A stretch of DNA of 64,000 nt from Zobellia amurskyensis (GTDB taxonomy: Bacteria > Bacteroidota > Bacteroidia > Flavobacteriales > Flavobacteriaceae): the NCBI RefSeq assembly GCF_009725985.1, contig NZ_RCNR01000016.1:1-64000 (forward strand). Direction: 5' to 3'. The translations under genes were made by a program, and so were the position numbers. A model generated the notes under the pieces. The model was not told the origin of the DNA, made no database searches, and was given only the letters and a program-made list of their open reading frames with translations. This document shows, piece after piece, positions 46,377-56,941 of the stretch (position 1 is its first letter; every line of letters starts with the position of its first letter).

Positions 46377-48095
46377 TTAGAGGTTTTGTTGTTTCAGTTG
46401 TTCGATGATATAATCCGATGCTCTCCAAGACAAGGCCAAGATGGTCCAAGTACAATTTTTGTCCGCCTGCGAAACGAATGGTCCCGCATCAACAATAAAG
46501 ACATTATCAACATCGTGCAACTGGTTAAACTTGTTCGTTACCGAGGTCTTTGGGTCGTTGCCCATACGGGTGGTACCCACCTCATGTATAATCTCTCCCG
46601 GAGCATGAAGACCATAGTCCCGATCCTTACCTGGTTTGTTCAGATAGATACCGCCCATGTTATGGGAAATCTCTTCAAAAGTATCTTGCATATGCTTTGC
46701 TTGGCGAACTTCAATATCTGACCATTTATAATTGAACTTCAAAACAGGAATACCATAATCATCTACCGTAGTCGGGTCTATCTCACAGTAATTCTCTTTT
46801 ACGGCCAGACCTTCTCCTCTACCACCAAAACCTACTATTGCCCCGTAATATCGCTTAACGTCATCGCGTAGCTTATCTCCATAGCCACCTGTTGGTTGGC
46901 CCACCAATTTATTGAAGCTATCCTGATCAAAACCGAAGCCGTAATTGGGTTGCCCCATTCCACCCCATACTTCAATGTGGTACCCTCTAGGAAAATCAAG
47001 TTTCTTTTTATCTCCCCACCAAGGTGAGTAAACGTGCATTCCTCCTACACCATCTTCGTTATAAGAAACATCACGATCCATTAAATCCGGAACGAATGCC
47101 ATACCACTACTACCCGTAGAATCGTGCAAATATTTACCAACAAGGTCACTACTGTTTCCTAGTCCGTTAGGGTGTTGCTTACTTTTACTGTTCAAAAGAA
47201 TACGTGCCGAACTACAAGCCGAGGCTGCCAGTACAACTACTTTAGCTTTTAACTTATATTCTTTTCTATCTTCTTTATTGATATAGGATACGCCAGTGGC
47301 CTTACCCTCTTCATTAGTGGTCACTTCACGCACCATGGCATTAACGTAAAGTTTTACTTGTCCACCATTTTTCTGAGCAGGAAAAATTAAACAACTACCA
47401 GAAGAGAAATCTGCGTACACCGAGCAGGACCTTGAACACTGCCCACAGTAAAAACAGACCCCACGTTCATTATTGATACGTTTGGTAAGCATTGAAAGCC
47501 TACCAGGAATTACCGGAATACCGGATTTCTTAGCCCCTTTTATATAAAAAAGTTCGTGCAGTCTTGGTTTTGGAGGAGGAAGAAAAAAACCATCTGGATC
47601 GTTCTCACGGCCTTCGTTGGTGCCAAATACGCCGATTAACTTGTCTACTTTATCATAATATGGCTTTACATCATCATAGCCAATTGGCCAATCCTCACCA
47701 TAACCGTCTCGGGTCTTTCCTTTAAAATCTAATGGTCCAAAGCGTAGTGAAATCCTTCCCCAGTGGTTGGTACGTCCACCAAGCATTCTAGAACGCCACC
47801 ATTTAAAGGTAGTACCTTCCTCATGTGTATAGGGTTCGCCATCTACATGCCAATCTCCATAAGACATGTCCCACTCGCCAAAAGCACGTGTAGTTCCCGC
47901 CCCACGACGTGGTGAGTCATAGGGGTTCTTTAATTGGGTCATGGTCTTTGGATCCGCGGGGTCAAAGAAAGGACCAGCTTCTACCACAGCTACCTTTAGA
48001 CCGGCGTCCGCCAGTTGTTTTGTGGCCATACCGCCACCTGCCCCGGAGCCTACGATAATTACATCGTACTCCTCCGGGTTTTCCTTAATCTGCAT
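46377..48095 (-). CDS. GMC-family FAD oxidoreductase (sugar dehydrogenase large subunit)
   Basis: 572 aa from ATG 48095, preferred over an upstream start because it puts the Rossmann motif VGSGAGGGMA at residues 15-24. No signal peptide is present; export with the Tat-bearing small subunit is expected. A C-x2-C-x2-C-x3-C run (C214, C217, C220, C224) matches the position of the iron-sulfur cluster in FAD-glucose-dehydrogenase-type subunits. C-terminal GMC residues include EVGTTRMG and NCTWTI. It should oxidise a sugar or sugar acid in the periplasm and pass electrons onward; no dedicated cytochrome subunit is adjacent. The substrate and oxidised carbon are unknown. Confidence 0.93.
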   Translation of the reverse strand: MQIKENPEEYDVIIVGSGAGGGMATKQLADAGLKVAVVEAGPFFDPADPKTMTQLKNPYDSPRRGAGTTRAFGEWDMSYGDWHVDGEPYTHEEGTTFKWWRSRMLGGRTNHWGRISLRFGPLDFKGKTRDGYGEDWPIGYDDVKPYYDKVDKLIGVFGTNEGRENDPDGFFLPPPKPRLHELFYIKGAKKSGIPVIPGRLSMLTKRINNERGVCFYCGQCSRSCSVYADFSSGSCLIFPAQKNGGQVKLYVNAMVREVTTNEEGKATGVSYINKEDRKEYKLKAKVVVLAASACSSARILLNSKSKQHPNGLGNSSDLVGKYLHDSTGSSGMAFVPDLMDRDVSYNEDGVGGMHVYSPWWGDKKKLDFPRGYHIEVWGGMGQPNYGFGFDQDSFNKLVGQPTGGYGDKLRDDVKRYYGAIVGFGGRGEGLAVKENYCEIDPTTVDDYGIPVLKFNYKWSDIEVRQAKHMQDTFEEISHNMGGIYLNKPGKDRDYGLHAPGEIIHEVGTTRMGNDPKTSVTNKFNQLHDVDNVFIVDAGPFVSQADKNCTWTILALSWRASDYIIEQLKQQNL

Positions 48096-48192
48096 ATGTT
48101 GTTTATTTTTGTTAGTTTGTTGCCACAATTTATAAATAAAAAGTGTTTATATACCACTTTTTTAACACTAGCTTTTGTACACCATTTTGTAA

Positions 48193-50304
48193 TTAGAAGT
48201 TTTTCAATTGAATAAGAGCTTCTTCTATAGTTTTTACGGGAAGTTTGCAGGTAGTATTCTGACAAACGTAAATGAATGTACCATCTTTCACATAGCGATC
48301 CTTAAACAATGGAGCATCGCTCTTAACCTTGCTCCCAACTATTAGTGCATTGGACAATGGAATTTCATTAAGAGCTTTCACTAAAATATCTGCGTCTTTA
48401 CCAACTACCGCAATTTCAAAGTAAGGATACGTATTGTTCAACAAAAGTGCATTCCATTTAGAGTAACTCGGTGCACTTTCAGTAATAGCCGGCACCATTG
48501 CAGATAACATTCGCTTTGATTTTTCGGTGAAGTCAATGTTATATTCCAAATGCCCCAACTCGAAAAGATTATGAGCCATTACGGCATTGGGAGAAGGCAA
48601 CACCCCATCATCCGTTTTAATTATTTTGGCAATCAAATTATTACCTTCATTATAGTGATACATGCCCGAAGCCTCGTCTGCAAAATTCTGTTCCGTTATT
48701 TTGTTCAACTCCTTAGCAAAATCAAGATATTCAGTATTTAAAGTTACACCATAAAGTTGCAGCGAGGCATCTATCATAAAAGCATAATCCTCAATAAAGC
48801 CCTCTTTACGCTGACTTCCTTTTTTATAGGTATGAACAAGCTTACCGTTTTGATAAGAATTTGATTTTATAAAAGAGAAAACGTTTTTTGCTTTTTCTAA
48901 AAATTGCTCTTGCCCAAATGCTTTGTACGCATCTACTAACCCATTGATCAAAAGAGCATTCCATGATGTTATTATCTTATCATCACTCCGTGGGCGTACT
49001 CTTTTAGTCCTTGCCTCCAATAATTTTTTATTCCATTCGGATTTTATAAAATTAAGCTTACTCTGCTCTATATCGTGCTCTTTTACGAACGTAGCATCGT
49101 CTACCTTTCTATGTAAAACATAGTTTTCATGTTCCCAAATAGCGCCTTTTTCTATAGTGTAATATTCCGAAAAAAGTTCGAAATCATTTCCTAAAACCGA
49201 CTTTAACTCTTCTTCCTTCCAAACATAGAATTTACCTTCCTCTCCTTCGCTATCCGCATCCAATGCCGCATGATACCCACCATTTTCATCTTTCATTTCG
49301 CGATCAAGAAAATCTACTGTTTCCCACACCACATTCTTATAGGCATCGTCTTTAAATATGGTATATGCTTTTGAATATAAACTTAAAAGTTGCGCGTTGT
49401 CATAAAGCATTTTCTCAAAATGTGGAACCTTCCAAAAAGCATCTGTGCTATATCTGTAAAAACCACCACCTATCTGGTCATAAATACCGCCTAAAGCCAT
49501 CTTATCTAGCGTATTCCTAACATGTTTTTTTGCTTTTTCGTCATTTACCAAATTGCCATAACTAAGCAAAAAGTCTAGATTAGTGGGAATCATAAACTTC
49601 TGAACGCCCTTTTCTCCACCCTCTTCCAAATCCCAATTCTGGTTCCAATTTGTAACACTGGTTTTTACAGCCTCTTTGGTTATGGATTCAAATCCTTTTG
49701 CGGGTTCTATGAGATTAGCTTCAGCAATACCAGCCGCCACCATATCTGAATACTCTTCCGCCTTTTTGGGGTCATTTTTATATAACTCGCTTATTTTGGT
49801 CAGTACTTTTGACCACTGATCTTTGGTGTGGTATGTTCCACCATAGAGCGGTTTTCCATTAGGTAATGTAATTACATTTAAAGGCCACCCTCCATTTCCT
49901 GAAATCAATTGCAATGCAGTCATATACACTTGATCAACATCTGGGCGTTCTTCACGGTCTACTTTAATATTGATGAAATTTTCGTTCATGATTTTCGCTA
50001 CCTCCTCATCCTCAAAAGTTTCATTTTCCATAACATGACACCAATGACAAGAAGAATAACCAATACTTACCAAGACCAATTTATTCTCCTTCTTAGCATC
50101 ATCCAATGCTTCTTGGCTCCAAGCTCTCCAATTGACAGGATTATGCGCGTGCTGTAGCAAATAGGGACTTGTTTCCTCTGCAAGGGCATTTGTATATTTA
50201 TGGGTTTTCACTTCTTGCTCGGTTTTTTTCTCTTTGCACGAAACAATAAAAAATATAGCCAGCATGATAGAGCCGGTCAAAAATCTGGAAAATCTTAGGG
50301 TCAT
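48193..50304 (-). CDS. DUF255 thioredoxin-domain lipoprotein (YyaL/SPATA20-like)
   Basis: 703 aa. Lipobox IVSC gives acylated Cys23. The N-terminal thioredoxin-like domain (about 40-190) holds the hallmark SSCHWCHVM (C86, C89) with [10 protein letters not shown] after it. The rest is an alpha/alpha-barrel of six-hairpin-glycosidase type ([31 protein letters not shown]). Family members were annotated as cellobiose-2-epimerase-like or as thiol-redox proteins, with no settled function. A lipoprotein form suggests a periplasmic or outer-membrane redox or sugar role. It is on the same strand as the GMC pair, about 100 bp before it. Confidence 0.9.
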   Translation of the reverse strand: MTLRFSRFLTGSIMLAIFFIVSCKEKKTEQEVKTHKYTNALAEETSPYLLQHAHNPVNWRAWSQEALDDAKKENKLVLVSIGYSSCHWCHVMENETFEDEEVAKIMNENFINIKVDREERPDVDQVYMTALQLISGNGGWPLNVITLPNGKPLYGGTYHTKDQWSKVLTKISELYKNDPKKAEEYSDMVAAGIAEANLIEPAKGFESITKEAVKTSVTNWNQNWDLEEGGEKGVQKFMIPTNLDFLLSYGNLVNDEKAKKHVRNTLDKMALGGIYDQIGGGFYRYSTDAFWKVPHFEKMLYDNAQLLSLYSKAYTIFKDDAYKNVVWETVDFLDREMKDENGGYHAALDADSEGEEGKFYVWKEEELKSVLGNDFELFSEYYTIEKGAIWEHENYVLHRKVDDATFVKEHDIEQSKLNFIKSEWNKKLLEARTKRVRPRSDDKIITSWNALLINGLVDAYKAFGQEQFLEKAKNVFSFIKSNSYQNGKLVHTYKKGSQRKEGFIEDYAFMIDASLQLYGVTLNTEYLDFAKELNKITEQNFADEASGMYHYNEGNNLIAKIIKTDDGVLPSPNAVMAHNLFELGHLEYNIDFTEKSKRMLSAMVPAITESAPSYSKWNALLLNNTYPYFEIAVVGKDADILVKALNEIPLSNALIVGSKVKSDAPLFKDRYVKDGTFIYVCQNTTCKLPVKTIEEALIQLKNF

Positions 50305-50373
50305 AGTACTCTTCTTATCCCACGAAATTCTGTGAATAGCGTGTGTTGAAATTAAAAATCAGCTACTTATCAA

Positions 50374-51762
50374 TTACTCACTTATAAAAGCAGAAGCAGG
50401 TAAACCGGCCGCATTAAAGAGATTAGGCTCGGCAATATTATCCCATGCAAAACGCACATTTAAAGGCTCCTTAACTTCTTTTGAAGACAAAATAACCTTA
50501 TCATTTTTAATTATCGCTTTCGCTGGATGGTATGTTCCATCAGCGCCAGCAACTTCAAAATGGGTTATTTTTTTTCCTTTAGACATAAGTCCGGCTGAAT
50601 GGTCAAAAACTACCTCAATCTTTTTTCCTTGTGGATGAACTTCTTTGAAAAGGGGTCCGTAAACTTCACCATCGTAACTATTATAAGTTTCCTTTAATGC
50701 TAAATTGGCAAGACGCAAACCTACATCTTGTTTATTGGTAGGGTGAATATCATCTATTGTAGCTATGTCACTTACGACTACCATACCTGAGTTTGGTATG
50801 GTTTTCAGTACACGCCTTTGCACATCCCTAATCAAAACTCCTTGCTCTGACTCTTTATAATTAAAAGGTGCAATTTGCACATAATAAAACGGAAAATCAG
50901 CACCCCATGCCTCTCGCCAAGAATCTACCATTTCGGAAAAAAGTTTACCGTAAACATCAAATCTACCCCTATTAGACTCGCCTTGGTACCAGATAGTTCC
51001 CGCAATCTTAAACGGTGTTATAGCATGCACCATTCCGTTATATAATTGTGATGGAGAAACAGGACTCCAAGGCGTCTCTTCTACTTTTTCTGCAGAAACT
51101 CTTAAATCATCATTCTCATCAAAAACAGATTTAGGTGTCCAAACCTCAGCTGGGGATCCGCCCCAAGCGTTATCTATTAGACCAATTGGAACATTGAGTT
51201 CACCCTGCAACCTCCTAGCAAAAAAGTAGGCTACAGCACTAAAACTTTTCATTGTTTCGGGCGTACAAACCTCCCAAGCTCCAGGTATATTTTCCTGAGG
51301 ATACTCAGAGGTTCTTCTATCTATCGTAAAAAAACGAATATTGGGATAGTTGGCATTTTTTATTTCCTCTTCGGCATTATCAATACCCTTATTAGTTGTT
51401 GCGCTCCATTCCATATTGGACTGTCCGGAAGCCAACCAAACTTCACCAATCATTACATTTTTCAGTACTATCTCATTTTCATTGCCCTTAAAGCTAATTT
51501 CATAAGGTCCACCTGCTTCGGGTGTATCTACTTCAATGCTCCATTTTGCTTCTATGCTTGTTTTAATTTTGTATTCTTTATTGTCCCAACTGGTAAGAAC
51601 CGTAACTTCTTCACCGGTATTAGCCCATCCCCAGAGCGAAACTTTTTCGTTTCTCTGTATCACCATATTATCTGAAAATATATTGGGAAGTTCAACTTTA
51701 GCCCATGCAGGTTGATAAGCAAGTACTAGTAAAAAAGCGACAATAAAGAATTTAGGTTTCAT
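50374..51762 (-). CDS. Sialate O-acetylesterase-like (SASA) esterase
   Basis: 462 aa from ATG 51762 (the frame extends to a TTG at 51786, which would spoil the signal peptide). A Sec signal ends near PAWA. The SASA domain carries the nucleophile motif GQSNMEW (S115), NAWGGSPAEVW, WYQGESN and the Asp/His block DDIHPTNKQDVG. It should remove acetyl groups from sugars in the periplasm. Substrates in the family are wider than sialic acid and include acetylated plant and algal glycans. Confidence 0.9.
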   Translation of the reverse strand: MKPKFFIVAFLLVLAYQPAWAKVELPNIFSDNMVIQRNEKVSLWGWANTGEEVTVLTSWDNKEYKIKTSIEAKWSIEVDTPEAGGPYEISFKGNENEIVLKNVMIGEVWLASGQSNMEWSATTNKGIDNAEEEIKNANYPNIRFFTIDRRTSEYPQENIPGAWEVCTPETMKSFSAVAYFFARRLQGELNVPIGLIDNAWGGSPAEVWTPKSVFDENDDLRVSAEKVEETPWSPVSPSQLYNGMVHAITPFKIAGTIWYQGESNRGRFDVYGKLFSEMVDSWREAWGADFPFYYVQIAPFNYKESEQGVLIRDVQRRVLKTIPNSGMVVVSDIATIDDIHPTNKQDVGLRLANLALKETYNSYDGEVYGPLFKEVHPQGKKIEVVFDHSAGLMSKGKKITHFEVAGADGTYHPAKAIIKNDKVILSSKEVKEPLNVRFAWDNIAEPNLFNAAGLPASAFISE

Positions 51763-51881
51763 ATAAATAGATATTAGTTTGATCAAAATTTAAATATACC
51801 AAATTATTAAAGTACCCCAATACTATAGTGCTAATTGTAATGAATTAAATATCTTTAGAAAGCGAACCCAACAAAAGACCA

Positions 51882-53255
51882 ATGCATTCAAAAAACAGTT
51901 CTATAAGCAGAAGAAATTTTATTAAAGGTACATCTAGCCTAATGGCGCTATCCACTTTTGGAGCGTACGGTTTAGATTTTTCAAATAGAGAAACCCCACT
52001 AAGGGTGGGGCTTATTGGCACGGGTTGGTATGGCAAAAGCGACCTCTTTAGACTTATGCAAGTAGCTAATGTTGAAGTAGTTTCTCTATGCGATGTAGAT
52101 CAACATATGTTGGAGGAAGCTGGAAAATTATTCGCTTTAAGGCAAAAATCCAAAAAGACTCCCCGTCTATACGCCGACTATAAAAAAATGCTAGCAGAGA
52201 AGGATTTAGATATTGTTCTTGTGGGAAGTCCAGACCATTGGCATGCTCTGCAGGGTATAGATGTCTTAAAATCCGGAGCTCACCTCTATCTTCAGAAACC
52301 CATAAGTGTAGATGTAATGGAAGGGGAAGCCCTTGTTGCCGCAGCAAACAGATACGGAAAAGTTGTGCAGGTGGGTACGCAAAGAAAGAGCACACCCCAT
52401 TTGGTAGAGGCTAAAAAAAATATTGTAGATGCTGGATTACTGGGTAAAATATCTCATGTAGAAATTTGTTGTTACTACCATATGCGAGCCAATGGTAATC
52501 CGCCTGTTGTACCCGTTCCCGACTTTTTCGATTATAATATGTGGACAGGACCTGCCCCCCTTAGGCCATTTGACGGCTTACCTCACAGACGTTGGTGGCG
52601 AACTTTTATGGAATACGGTAATGGTATTACAGGCGATATGTGCGTTCATATGCTAGATACCGTACGATGGATGCTAGATTTAGGATGGCCCAAAAAAATA
52701 AGTGCTACCGGTGGCATTTACGTACAAAAAGATGGGAAGTCCAACATTGCAGATACGCAGACCGCAGTTTTTGAATTTGATGAGCTTGATTGTATTTGGA
52801 ACCATAGATCTTGGGGAACTCCTGCGGACCCGGAATACCCTTGGTCATTTAAGTTGTACGGAGAAAACGGAACCCTTTCTGGCGATGTCAAGAAATATGA
52901 TTTTGTACCACATGGCGATGGTAAAAAAATACATGGCGATGTTATTTACGAAAGAGAAAAATACCCTGAAGACCTTACCGAAAAAGATATTGAATTGCAT
53001 GCAGCACCTGCTACAAGAGCGCATATGCTAGATTTCTTAGCGGCTATTGAAAACAAAACACAGCCCATAGCCAATATTCAAGAAGCCCATATTTCTACTG
53101 CCAGCTGTATCCTGGCCAATATGGCTATGGAACTCAATAGACCATTGGTCTATGACCAAAAACAATTAATTGTAGTGAATGACCCGGAAGCCACCAAACT
53201 TCTTCAACGGAGTTACAGAGAAGGTTGGGAACATCCACTTCCGGAGATGTTTTAA
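51882..53255 (+). CDS. Tat-exported Gfo/Idh/MocA-family oxidoreductase
   Basis: 457 aa. SRRNFIKGTSSLMALS is a twin-arginine signal. The Rossmann motif GLIGTGWYG starts the NAD-binding domain, the conserved Lys is in LQKPIS, and the C-terminal catalytic block is GDMCVHMLDTVRWML. Length and export resemble GH109-type NAD-dependent glycosidases, but other exported members are sugar dehydrogenases, so both remain possible. If bound NAD is retained after Tat export it could act in the periplasm by transient oxidation of a sugar carbon. It is divergent from the SASA gene. Confidence 0.87.
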   Translation: MHSKNSSISRRNFIKGTSSLMALSTFGAYGLDFSNRETPLRVGLIGTGWYGKSDLFRLMQVANVEVVSLCDVDQHMLEEAGKLFALRQKSKKTPRLYADYKKMLAEKDLDIVLVGSPDHWHALQGIDVLKSGAHLYLQKPISVDVMEGEALVAAANRYGKVVQVGTQRKSTPHLVEAKKNIVDAGLLGKISHVEICCYYHMRANGNPPVVPVPDFFDYNMWTGPAPLRPFDGLPHRRWWRTFMEYGNGITGDMCVHMLDTVRWMLDLGWPKKISATGGIYVQKDGKSNIADTQTAVFEFDELDCIWNHRSWGTPADPEYPWSFKLYGENGTLSGDVKKYDFVPHGDGKKIHGDVIYEREKYPEDLTEKDIELHAAPATRAHMLDFLAAIENKTQPIANIQEAHISTASCILANMAMELNRPLVYDQKQLIVVNDPEATKLLQRSYREGWEHPLPEMF

Positions 53256-53463
53256 GGATAAAAAATTCCTTATTTCTAGTAAAAAACTACCTCAATTACA
53301 ATTTTTGCCATAAAATCAAGGTCAGAATGTGGCTTTCTCAAAGTATGCCCCCCGCTACCTTAATATCCTTATTTTTAGATAATTTTGAAGCTAATGTTAC
53401 TTATGTAAAGATATAATTCTACATCTTTGCGGCTATAAATAAAAACCATTAGAACTCAGCATT

Positions 53464-54576
53464 ATGAAAAAATGTTTGATTACAGGAATAACAGGTCAAG
53501 ATGGAGCATACTTGGCAGAATTTTTATTAAAAAAAGGATATCAAGTTCACGGACTAAAAAGAAGGTCTTCTCTTTTTAATACTGATAGAATTGACCATTT
53601 ATACCAAGACCCGCATGTTGAAGGCAGAAACCTTCACTTGCATTACGGTGATATGACTGATAGTACAAACCTTATTCGTCTTATACAAGAGATTCAACCA
53701 GATGAAATATACAACTTGGCCGCAATGAGCCACGTTGCCGTTTCTTTTGAAACTCCTGAATATACAGCCAATGCAGATGGTATAGGTACTTTACGTATTC
53801 TAGATGCCGTACGTCTTTTAGGTTTGGAGAAAAAAACAAGAATATACCAAGCTTCAACTTCTGAGCTATACGGAAAGGTGCAGGAAGTACCACAATCGGA
53901 AACTACTCCGTTCTACCCACGTAGCCCATATGCCGTTGCAAAAATGTACGCATACTGGATTACAGTAAATTACCGTGAAGCATACGGAATGTACGCTTGT
54001 AATGGTATTCTTTTTAACCATGAATCTCCTATTCGTGGGGAAACTTTTGTTACTCGTAAAATCACAAGAGCTGCTTCTAGAATTGCATTAGGTCTTCAGG
54101 ATAAAGTTTACTTGGGTAACCTTGATGCCAAAAGAGACTGGGGCCATGCAAAAGATTACGTAAGAATGATGTGGATGATTCTTCAGGCCGATGAGGCTGA
54201 GGATTGGGTTATTGCCACTGGTAAGACCACAACCGTTCGTGATTTTGTAAAAATGAGTTTTGCACAAGCAGGAATTGAGGTAGAATTTAAAGGTGAAGGT
54301 GTTGATGAAAAAGGAACCATCGTTTCTTGTAGCAACCCTGATTACCAAGTTGAAATAGGAAAAGAAATCGTTGCTGTAGACCCAAGGTACTTTAGACCAA
54401 CTGAAGTGGATTTACTTATTGGTGACCCAAGTAAGGCAAATAACAAATTAGGATGGACTCCTAAATACGATTTGAAAGACTTGGTTGAAGATATGATGCA
54501 AAGCGATTTAAAATTGATGAAGAAAGACACCTACCTTAAAGATGGTGGCTATAGAATCATGAACTATTTCGAATAG
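53464..54576 (+). CDS. gmd: GDP-mannose 4,6-dehydratase
   Basis: 370 aa, normal length. SDR extended family: [14 protein letters not shown] coenzyme motif, catalytic STSELYG with YxxxK in [11 protein letters not shown], and NHESPIRG. It converts GDP-D-mannose to GDP-4-keto-6-deoxy-D-mannose in the cytosol, the first step to GDP-L-fucose for surface polysaccharides or glycoproteins. The stop is 1 bp before the fcl start, so they form one transcript. I could not settle a promoter in the 200 bp upstream. Confidence 0.97.
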   Translation: MKKCLITGITGQDGAYLAEFLLKKGYQVHGLKRRSSLFNTDRIDHLYQDPHVEGRNLHLHYGDMTDSTNLIRLIQEIQPDEIYNLAAMSHVAVSFETPEYTANADGIGTLRILDAVRLLGLEKKTRIYQASTSELYGKVQEVPQSETTPFYPRSPYAVAKMYAYWITVNYREAYGMYACNGILFNHESPIRGETFVTRKITRAASRIALGLQDKVYLGNLDAKRDWGHAKDYVRMMWMILQADEAEDWVIATGKTTTVRDFVKMSFAQAGIEVEFKGEGVDEKGTIVSCSNPDYQVEIGKEIVAVDPRYFRPTEVDLLIGDPSKANNKLGWTPKYDLKDLVEDMMQSDLKLMKKDTYLKDGGYRIMNYFE

Positions 54577-54577
54577 C

Positions 54578-55663
54578 ATGAACAAGGACGCAAAAATTTA
54601 TATTGCAGGACATAGAGGTCTTGTTGGTAGCGCCATTCTTAAAAAGTTGAAAGCAGACGGTTATTCAAATTTTGTTTTGAAAACCCATGCTGAACTTGAT
54701 TTGACCGACGCTAACGCCGTCGCTACATTTTTTGCCGAAGAAAAACCGGAATATGTTTTTCTTGCTGCGGCCAAAGTGGGCGGCATCGTTGCCAACAACA
54801 CCTACAGGGCAGATTTCATTTACGCCAACCTTATGATTCAGAATAACGTTGTTCACCACAGCTATGTGAACAATGTAAAAAAGCTTCTGTTTTTAGGCAG
54901 TACATGTATCTACCCAAAAGAGTGTCCACAACCAATGAAAGAAGACTACCTTCTTACGGACACTTTGGAGTACACCAACGAACCATACGCCATTGCGAAG
55001 ATTGCAGGAATTAAATTGTGCGAAAGCTACAATTTACAATACGGGACAAACTTTATTTCCGTAATGCCTACCAACCTTTATGGTCCTAATGATAATTTCG
55101 ATTTAGAGAAGTCGCATGTATTGCCAGCTCTAATTAGAAAGATGCATTTAGGTAGAGCATTAGAAGCTCAAGATTGGGACAACGTTAGAAAAGATTTGAA
55201 CGAACGCCCAATCGAAGGTGTGGACGGTAATGCTAGTGAATCCGATATCTATGCTATTCTTGAGAAATACGGTATTAAAAAGACCGGTGACAAAATTAGT
55301 GTGGAAATCTGGGGCAGCGGGAAGCCTATGCGTGAATTTCTTTGGTCAGAAGACATGGCCGATGCGTGCATTTTCATTATGAAAAGTAGAGATTTCAAAG
55401 ATACCTATGCAGCCGGTGAAAAAGAGATTCGTAATACCCATATCAATATAGGTACAGGTAAAGATCTTTCAATTCGCGAATTGGCCGAATCAATCAAAGA
55501 CATGGTTGATTTTAAAGGTTCTTTAAACTTTAATGCCGATAAACCAGACGGTACAATGAAGAAGTTGACGGATGTCTCTAAACTTCATGGCCTGGGCTGG
55601 AAACATAGTATTGACCTTAAAGAAGGTATTGAGAAAATGTATAGCTGGTATCGTTCAGCATAA
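54578..55663 (+). CDS. fcl: GDP-L-fucose synthase
   Basis: 361 aa. Motifs include [31 protein letters not shown] (YxxxK) and [11 protein letters not shown]. It is longer than the about 320-aa E. coli protein because of an insertion near residues 205-245 ([12 protein letters not shown]), which is common in Bacteroidota homologues. It performs the 3,5-epimerisation and 4-reduction of GDP-4-keto-6-deoxymannose with NADPH, giving GDP-L-fucose. It follows gmd directly. Confidence 0.97.
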   Translation: MNKDAKIYIAGHRGLVGSAILKKLKADGYSNFVLKTHAELDLTDANAVATFFAEEKPEYVFLAAAKVGGIVANNTYRADFIYANLMIQNNVVHHSYVNNVKKLLFLGSTCIYPKECPQPMKEDYLLTDTLEYTNEPYAIAKIAGIKLCESYNLQYGTNFISVMPTNLYGPNDNFDLEKSHVLPALIRKMHLGRALEAQDWDNVRKDLNERPIEGVDGNASESDIYAILEKYGIKKTGDKISVEIWGSGKPMREFLWSEDMADACIFIMKSRDFKDTYAAGEKEIRNTHINIGTGKDLSIRELAESIKDMVDFKGSLNFNADKPDGTMKKLTDVSKLHGLGWKHSIDLKEGIEKMYSWYRSA

Positions 55664-55685
55664 TTGCTCAAAGCCTATTAACATA

Positions 55686-55721
55686 AAAATCCCGCTAACC
55701 ATTTAAGTTTAGCGGGATTTT
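55686..55721. terminator. Bidirectional terminator after fcl
   Basis: A 13-bp perfect stem (AAAATCCCGCTAA / TTAGCGGGATTTT) with a 10-nt loop and A/T tracts at both ends. It ends the gmd-fcl transcript and can also serve the converging minus-strand operon. Confidence 0.85.
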
Positions 55722-55750
55722 ATTTTGATAAGGAATGTAAACTTACGTTT

Positions 55751-56902
55751 CTAAACTAATCCAGTATCCTTCCAGCTTTTAGAATTGGCCGAGTTAATTA
55801 CTGCTTCGCAAACCTTTTGTGTCATTAAAGCATTCTCAAAACTAGGCTCACAAGGCTCACCTGTTTCCAAGCTCTTTAGAAAATCGGCTACTTGGTGAAC
55901 GAATGAGTGCTCGTAACCGATAGATGTACCTGGTATCCACCATTTATCCATATAAGGTTGATCGCTGTCTGTAATCAAGATTCTTTTCCATCCTCTTACT
56001 ATGGCATCATCTGCATGGTCATACATTTCAAGATAGTTCATATCATGTAGATCCCATCGTAGCGAAGCGTGTTCCCCATTTATCTCTAGAGTATTCAAAG
56101 CCTTGTGACCACGTGCATAACGAGTTGCCTCAAACAAACCTAAAGCTCCGTTCTCAAAATGACAATGAAAAATACATGCATCATCTATAGTCACTTTTTG
56201 AACTTCCCCGGTTCCTTGGTGTACACGTTCCTTAATGAATGTCTCCGTTACGGCTGATACATCCTTTATTGGTCCATTTAACCACATAGCACTATCTATA
56301 CAATGCGCCAATAGGTCACCCGTTACCCCAGAACCTGCAGCCTCAGCATCTAAACGCCATAAAGCCTCACCCCCTTGTGGTAATTCCGGGTTAATAGTCC
56401 AATCCTGTAAAAAGTTAGCCCTGTAATGGAATATCTTGCCCAACTTACCCGAATCTACAATTTGCTTGATCAAGGTTACTGCCGGTATACGACGGTAATT
56501 ATAAAAAACCGTGTTTGCTACACCTGCTTTTTTAATAGCATCTACCATAGGTTGAGCTTCAGCTATAGTACGGGCCAAAGGTTTTTCACAAAGTACCATT
56601 TTACCTGCTTCTGCAGCAGCAATTGCAATATCAGCATGCATATCATTAGGAGTACAGATATCAACGGCATCAATATCATCTCTGGCAATAACCGCTTTCC
56701 AATCCGTTTCATAGGATTCAAAACCCCATTGCTCAGCAAAAGCTTTCACCTTTTCCTCTGTCCTGGCACACACCGTTTTTAAAACCGGTCGATATTCAAG
56801 TTCAGGAAAAAAATCACCACTACGCTTGTAGCCATTTGTGTGCGTCCTCGCCATTAAACCAGTTCCTATCAATCCTATACGGAGTTCTTTCTTTTGTGCC
56901 AT
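55751..56902 (-). CDS. Gfo/Idh/MocA-family NAD(P)-dependent dehydrogenase
   Basis: 383 aa, no signal peptide, cytosolic. Rossmann motif [16 protein letters not shown], catalytic Lys in [15 protein letters not shown], and the active-site block [11 protein letters not shown]. It should oxidise or reduce a ring carbon or C1 of a sugar or sugar acid with NAD(P). It is the last gene of a minus-strand operon with two TIM-barrel proteins. In levoglucosan and other keto-sugar pathways, Gfo/Idh enzymes work with TIM-barrel partners that open or cleave the keto-sugar; a comparable step is inferred here. Confidence 0.92.
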   Translation of the reverse strand: MAQKKELRIGLIGTGLMARTHTNGYKRSGDFFPELEYRPVLKTVCARTEEKVKAFAEQWGFESYETDWKAVIARDDIDAVDICTPNDMHADIAIAAAEAGKMVLCEKPLARTIAEAQPMVDAIKKAGVANTVFYNYRRIPAVTLIKQIVDSGKLGKIFHYRANFLQDWTINPELPQGGEALWRLDAEAAGSGVTGDLLAHCIDSAMWLNGPIKDVSAVTETFIKERVHQGTGEVQKVTIDDACIFHCHFENGALGLFEATRYARGHKALNTLEINGEHASLRWDLHDMNYLEMYDHADDAIVRGWKRILITDSDQPYMDKWWIPGTSIGYEHSFVHQVADFLKSLETGEPCEPSFENALMTQKVCEAVINSANSKSWKDTGLV

Positions 56903-56941
56903 TGTACTATTATTTTAAGTTTAAAAAATGTTCATATTCGT

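Noticed and set aside
53464-55663. gmd-fcl as part of a fucoidan-degrading locus
   Set aside because: These are biosynthetic enzymes for GDP-L-fucose, bounded by their own terminator; no fucosidase or fucose catabolic gene is recognisable here.
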